Shown here: piece by piece, positions 61,904 through 64,000 of the stretch
Position numbering within the stretch: position 1 is the stretch's first letter
Layout: every line of letters begins with the position of its first letter
From: Streptomyces tuirus
Lineage (GTDB): Bacteria; Actinomycetota; Actinomycetes; Streptomycetales; Streptomycetaceae
Assembly (NCBI RefSeq): GCF_014701095.1
Contig: NZ_AP023439.1
Coordinates: 4,948,001 to 5,012,000 of the forward strand
DNA: 64,000 nt
Direction: 5' to 3'
Program-made: the position numbers and the translations under genes
Notes under the pieces: generated by a model
Database searches by the model: none
What the model saw: only the letters and a program-made list of their open reading frames with translations
What the model was told of the DNA's origin: nothing

Positions 61904-62950
61904 ATGTCTTCGACCGAGCTGCCGTTCGTGCCGCCCGCCAATGTGCTGCCGAAGGTGGGGACCGTCCGGGTCGCGGAGGGCGAGCGCCTGCGGTCGGTCG
62001 AACTGCCCGGGGTCACCCTGACGGTCCGGTCGAGACCACCCGCGCGCGAGGGGCTGCCGCCCGCGCTGTACGTGCACGGGCTCGGCGGTTCCTCGCAGAA
62101 CTGGTCGGCACTGATGGCGCTGCTGGACGGTGACGTCGACGGTGAGGCCCTCGACCTGCCGGGCTTCGGCGACTCCCCGCCACCGGACGACGGCAACTAC
62201 TCCGTCACGGGGCACGCGCGCGCGGTGATCCGTTTCCTCGACGCCTCCGGCCGTGGTCCCGTGCACCTGTTCGGGAACTCCCTCGGTGGCGCCGTCACCA
62301 CCCGTGTCGCCGCGGTTCGGCCCGATCTGGTCCGTACGCTCACGCTTGTGTCGCCCGCTCTGCCGGAAATCCGAGTGCAGCGCGCCGCCGTGCCCACGGG
62401 GCTGCTGGCGGTGCCGGGTGTCGCCCTGCTCTTCACGCGGCTCACCCGGGAGTGGACGGCGGAGCAGCGGGTCCGCGGCGTGATGGCGCTCTGTTACGGG
62501 GATCCCGGGCGGGTGACGCCGGAAGGATTCCGCAACGCCGTGCAGGAGATGGAGCGGCGGCTGCGGCTGCCGTACTTCTGGGACGCGATGGCGCGCTCCG
62601 CGCGCGGGATCGTCAACGCCTACACGCTGGGCGGCCAGCAGGGGCTGTGGCGTCAGGCCGAACGGGTTCTGGCGCCGACCCTCCTCGTCTACGGAGGCCG
62701 TGACCAGCTCGTCGGCTTCCGTATGGCCCAGAAGGCGGCCCGGGCCTTCCGTGACTCCCGGCTGGTGACGTTGCCCGATGCGGGTCACGTGGCGATGATG
62801 GAGTACCCGGAGACCGTGGCCATGGCGTTTCGCGAACTCCTCGAAGATGCGGGAGAGTTGGGCGCGCAGCGAGCGAAGCGGGCCGACCGGGCGAGAGCCG
62901 GGGGCGACGCCTTCGACGAAGAAGGCACCGACGAGAGCATGGGGGGCTGA
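61904..62950 (+). CDS. Alpha/beta-hydrolase
   Basis: 348-residue hydrolase from ATG 61904. Seen: LYVHGLGGSSQNW (oxyanion hole), FGNSLGGAV (nucleophile Ser about 131), YGGRDQLVGF (Asp) and DAGHVAMME (His). The C-terminus is a charged, unordered extension of 30 residues. TAACAT (61892-61897) ends seven bases before the ATG, which suggests a leaderless message. In mycobacteria a related lipase-like gene lies nearby; the substrate is unknown. Confidence 0.9.
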   Translation: MSSTELPFVPPANVLPKVGTVRVAEGERLRSVELPGVTLTVRSRPPAREGLPPALYVHGLGGSSQNWSALMALLDGDVDGEALDLPGFGDSPPPDDGNYSVTGHARAVIRFLDASGRGPVHLFGNSLGGAVTTRVAAVRPDLVRTLTLVSPALPEIRVQRAAVPTGLLAVPGVALLFTRLTREWTAEQRVRGVMALCYGDPGRVTPEGFRNAVQEMERRLRLPYFWDAMARSARGIVNAYTLGGQQGLWRQAERVLAPTLLVYGGRDQLVGFRMAQKAARAFRDSRLVTLPDAGHVAMMEYPETVAMAFRELLEDAGELGAQRAKRADRARAGGDAFDEEGTDESMGG

Positions 62951-62958
62951 GGCGCGAC

Positions 62959-64000
62959 GTGGGACGCCACAGCCGCCGCGGGCCGGTCGCCAAGGGCGAC
63001 AGCGCGGACACAGCAGCAGTACGGGCCGGCCGGACCGGTGCCGCGCAGGGGCAGAGGCCGGGCCAGGGCCAGGGCCAGCCACCCGAGGCCCGCCGGGAAG
63101 CCCGGACCGCACCACCGGGCGCGCCGCAGGGTGGCTGGCCGCCGCCAGGAGAGCGCCGCGTGCCGGGGCCGCGGCCCGCATCCATGGACGGCAGCCTGCC
63201 GCACGGCACGCCGCCGCACGGCATGCCGCGCCTGCCCGACGGCTGGCACCCTGACGGCACACCGGCGCAGGGCGTTCCGCGCCTGCCCGACGGGACTCCG
63301 GCACGCGGTGGGCCGAGGCTGCCTGACGGGACTCCGGCGCCGGGCGTTCCCCGGATGGCCGACGGGACTCCGGCGTGGGGCGTTCCGCGGTTCCCGGACG
63401 GAACTCCGGCACGGGGCGTTCCGAGGCCGGCCGACGGAAGTCCGCAACGCGGCGTTCCGCGCTTCCCGGACGGGACTCCCGCGCAGGGCGTTCCCCGGCT
63501 GCCGGACGGTACCCCCGCGCACGGCACGCCCCGGGTTCCCGGGGGCACGCCGCCGCACGGTGTGCCGAGGCTGCCCGACGGGACTCCCGCGCACGGCTTT
63601 CCGCACGCGCGTGGCGCCCATCCCGAGCAGCGGGAAGCCGGGGGCGGCTGGGGTGAGTTGAGGGGGAGTGGCGGGGGGCCCGCCGGTGTCGGTGTTCCCA
63701 TACCGCGGCAGCGCCGGGCCTCCGTGCCCGGGCCGCGGCAGGACTACCTCGACGCCTTCCACGAGGAGGACGACGTCTTCGCGCCCCGTACGCCCGCCTC
63801 CGCGCACGCCGCGGACGCCTACGCCTCCGTCGCGGACTGGACCGTCGGCACCCCGGCCGACTCCGGGTCCGGCGGCCACGACGAGGCGGGGCCCACCGGT
63901 ACGCCCGTTCCGGGCAGGGGCGGCAAGGGCCGCGCCTTCACCGGTATCGCGGCCGCGGCCGTCACCACCGTGCTGGCCGTCATCGTCGCCGGCCAGGTCG
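62959..64000 (+). CDS. DUF3152-type protein, N-terminal part (gene continues past the window)
   Basis: The frame starts at GTG 62959 eight bases after the hydrolase gene and remains open at the window end (347 codons seen). Residues 75-215 contain about ten copies of a 12-residue motif, such as RLPDGTPAHGTP. A charged segment then leads to a membrane helix near the window end (GRAFTGIAAAAVTTVLAVIV). Position next to TetR, DUF3107 and helicase matches Rv3207c, a DUF3152 metallopeptidase-like protein, whose domain would lie beyond the edge. That assignment is by synteny. Confidence 0.75.
   Translation, partial: MGRHSRRGPVAKGDSADTAAVRAGRTGAAQGQRPGQGQGQPPEARREARTAPPGAPQGGWPPPGERRVPGPRPASMDGSLPHGTPPHGMPRLPDGWHPDGTPAQGVPRLPDGTPARGGPRLPDGTPAPGVPRMADGTPAWGVPRFPDGTPARGVPRPADGSPQRGVPRFPDGTPAQGVPRLPDGTPAHGTPRVPGGTPPHGVPRLPDGTPAHGFPHARGAHPEQREAGGGWGELRGSGGGPAGVGVPIPRQRRASVPGPRQDYLDAFHEEDDVFAPRTPASAHAADAYASVADWTVGTPADSGSGGHDEAGPTGTPVPGRGGKGRAFTGIAAAAVTTVLAVIVAGQV
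63190..63610 (+). repeat. 36-bp in-frame repeats in the DUF3152-type gene
   Basis: About ten tandem copies encode LPDGTPA-G-PR variants. Copies differ mainly in the residues after TPA (H, Q, R, P or W), so the array is moderately diverged. Confidence 0.85.

Overview
The window is a piece of a high-GC actinobacterial chromosome, almost certainly Streptomyces. Codon third positions are nearly all G/C, GTG/TTG starts and leaderless genes are frequent, and mycothiol (MshB), two-gene dpp-type peptide transport, DUF3107/DUF3117 and a SigE/anti-sigma/HtrA/TatB block are present. From memory, the gene order matches the S. coelicolor stretch around SCO5106-SCO5175. Parts of it also match two separate M. 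tuberculosis neighbourhoods: Rv1202-Rv1239c and Rv3207c-Rv3211. These correspondences are recalled, not computed.

Layout. 1-2703: succinate dehydrogenase of the mycobacterial Sdh1 type (flavoprotein cut by the window edge, membrane anchor) and a small coiled-coil protein, all on minus. 2992-7400: a peptide-binding lipoprotein and the ribosome GTPase TypA/BipA. 7535-9313: a TnpB-like gene, the only clear mobile gene. 9839-15680: a five-gene oligopeptide ABC importer with a strong hairpin after the binding-protein gene, followed by a convergent S9 peptidase. 18159-22397: tiny membrane protein, mshB, membrane protein, large PG-binding membrane protein. 22519-29289: SirB1/GNAT pair, ferredoxin, dapC, secreted protein, a 184-bp inverted-repeat element, a lysozyme-like protein and dapE, so two steps of lysine/diaminopimelate synthesis lie close together. 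29409-33685: LOG protein, FolP2-like protein, DivIVA-motif protein, tag, enoyl-CoA hydratase, DUF3117. 33804-39101: O-methyltransferase divergent from an envelope-stress unit (ECF sigma, ZAS anti-sigma, HtrA protease, TatB). 39329-46862: mrp, DUF1003, MgtE_N/CBS, lipoprotein and corA (magnesium-related group), SUFU protein. 46893-55280: MFS exporter, PHP phosphoesterase, MarC, a serine protease/alpha-beta hydrolase fusion with a tiny gene just upstream, NYN nuclease, hydrolase. 55634-64000: DEAD-box helicase with a long basic repeat tail, ferritin-like protein, DUF3107, TetR, acidic protein, hydrolase and a DUF3152-type protein cut by the window end.

Points most worth following: (i) a 50-58 residue ORF with its own terminator ahead of a protease-hydrolase fusion; (ii) two genes whose conserved N-termini can only be reached from ATT and CTG start codons; (iii) an ECF-type promoter in front of the sigma factor gene; (iv) a Shine-Dalgarno-led mini-ORF in a long corA leader; (v) a solo TnpB-like gene lacking its zinc finger, sitting where I recall the bldK operon in S. 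coelicolor; (vi) several repeat expansions, both intergenic and inside proteins. No rRNA, tRNA, CRISPR array or replication origin was seen.
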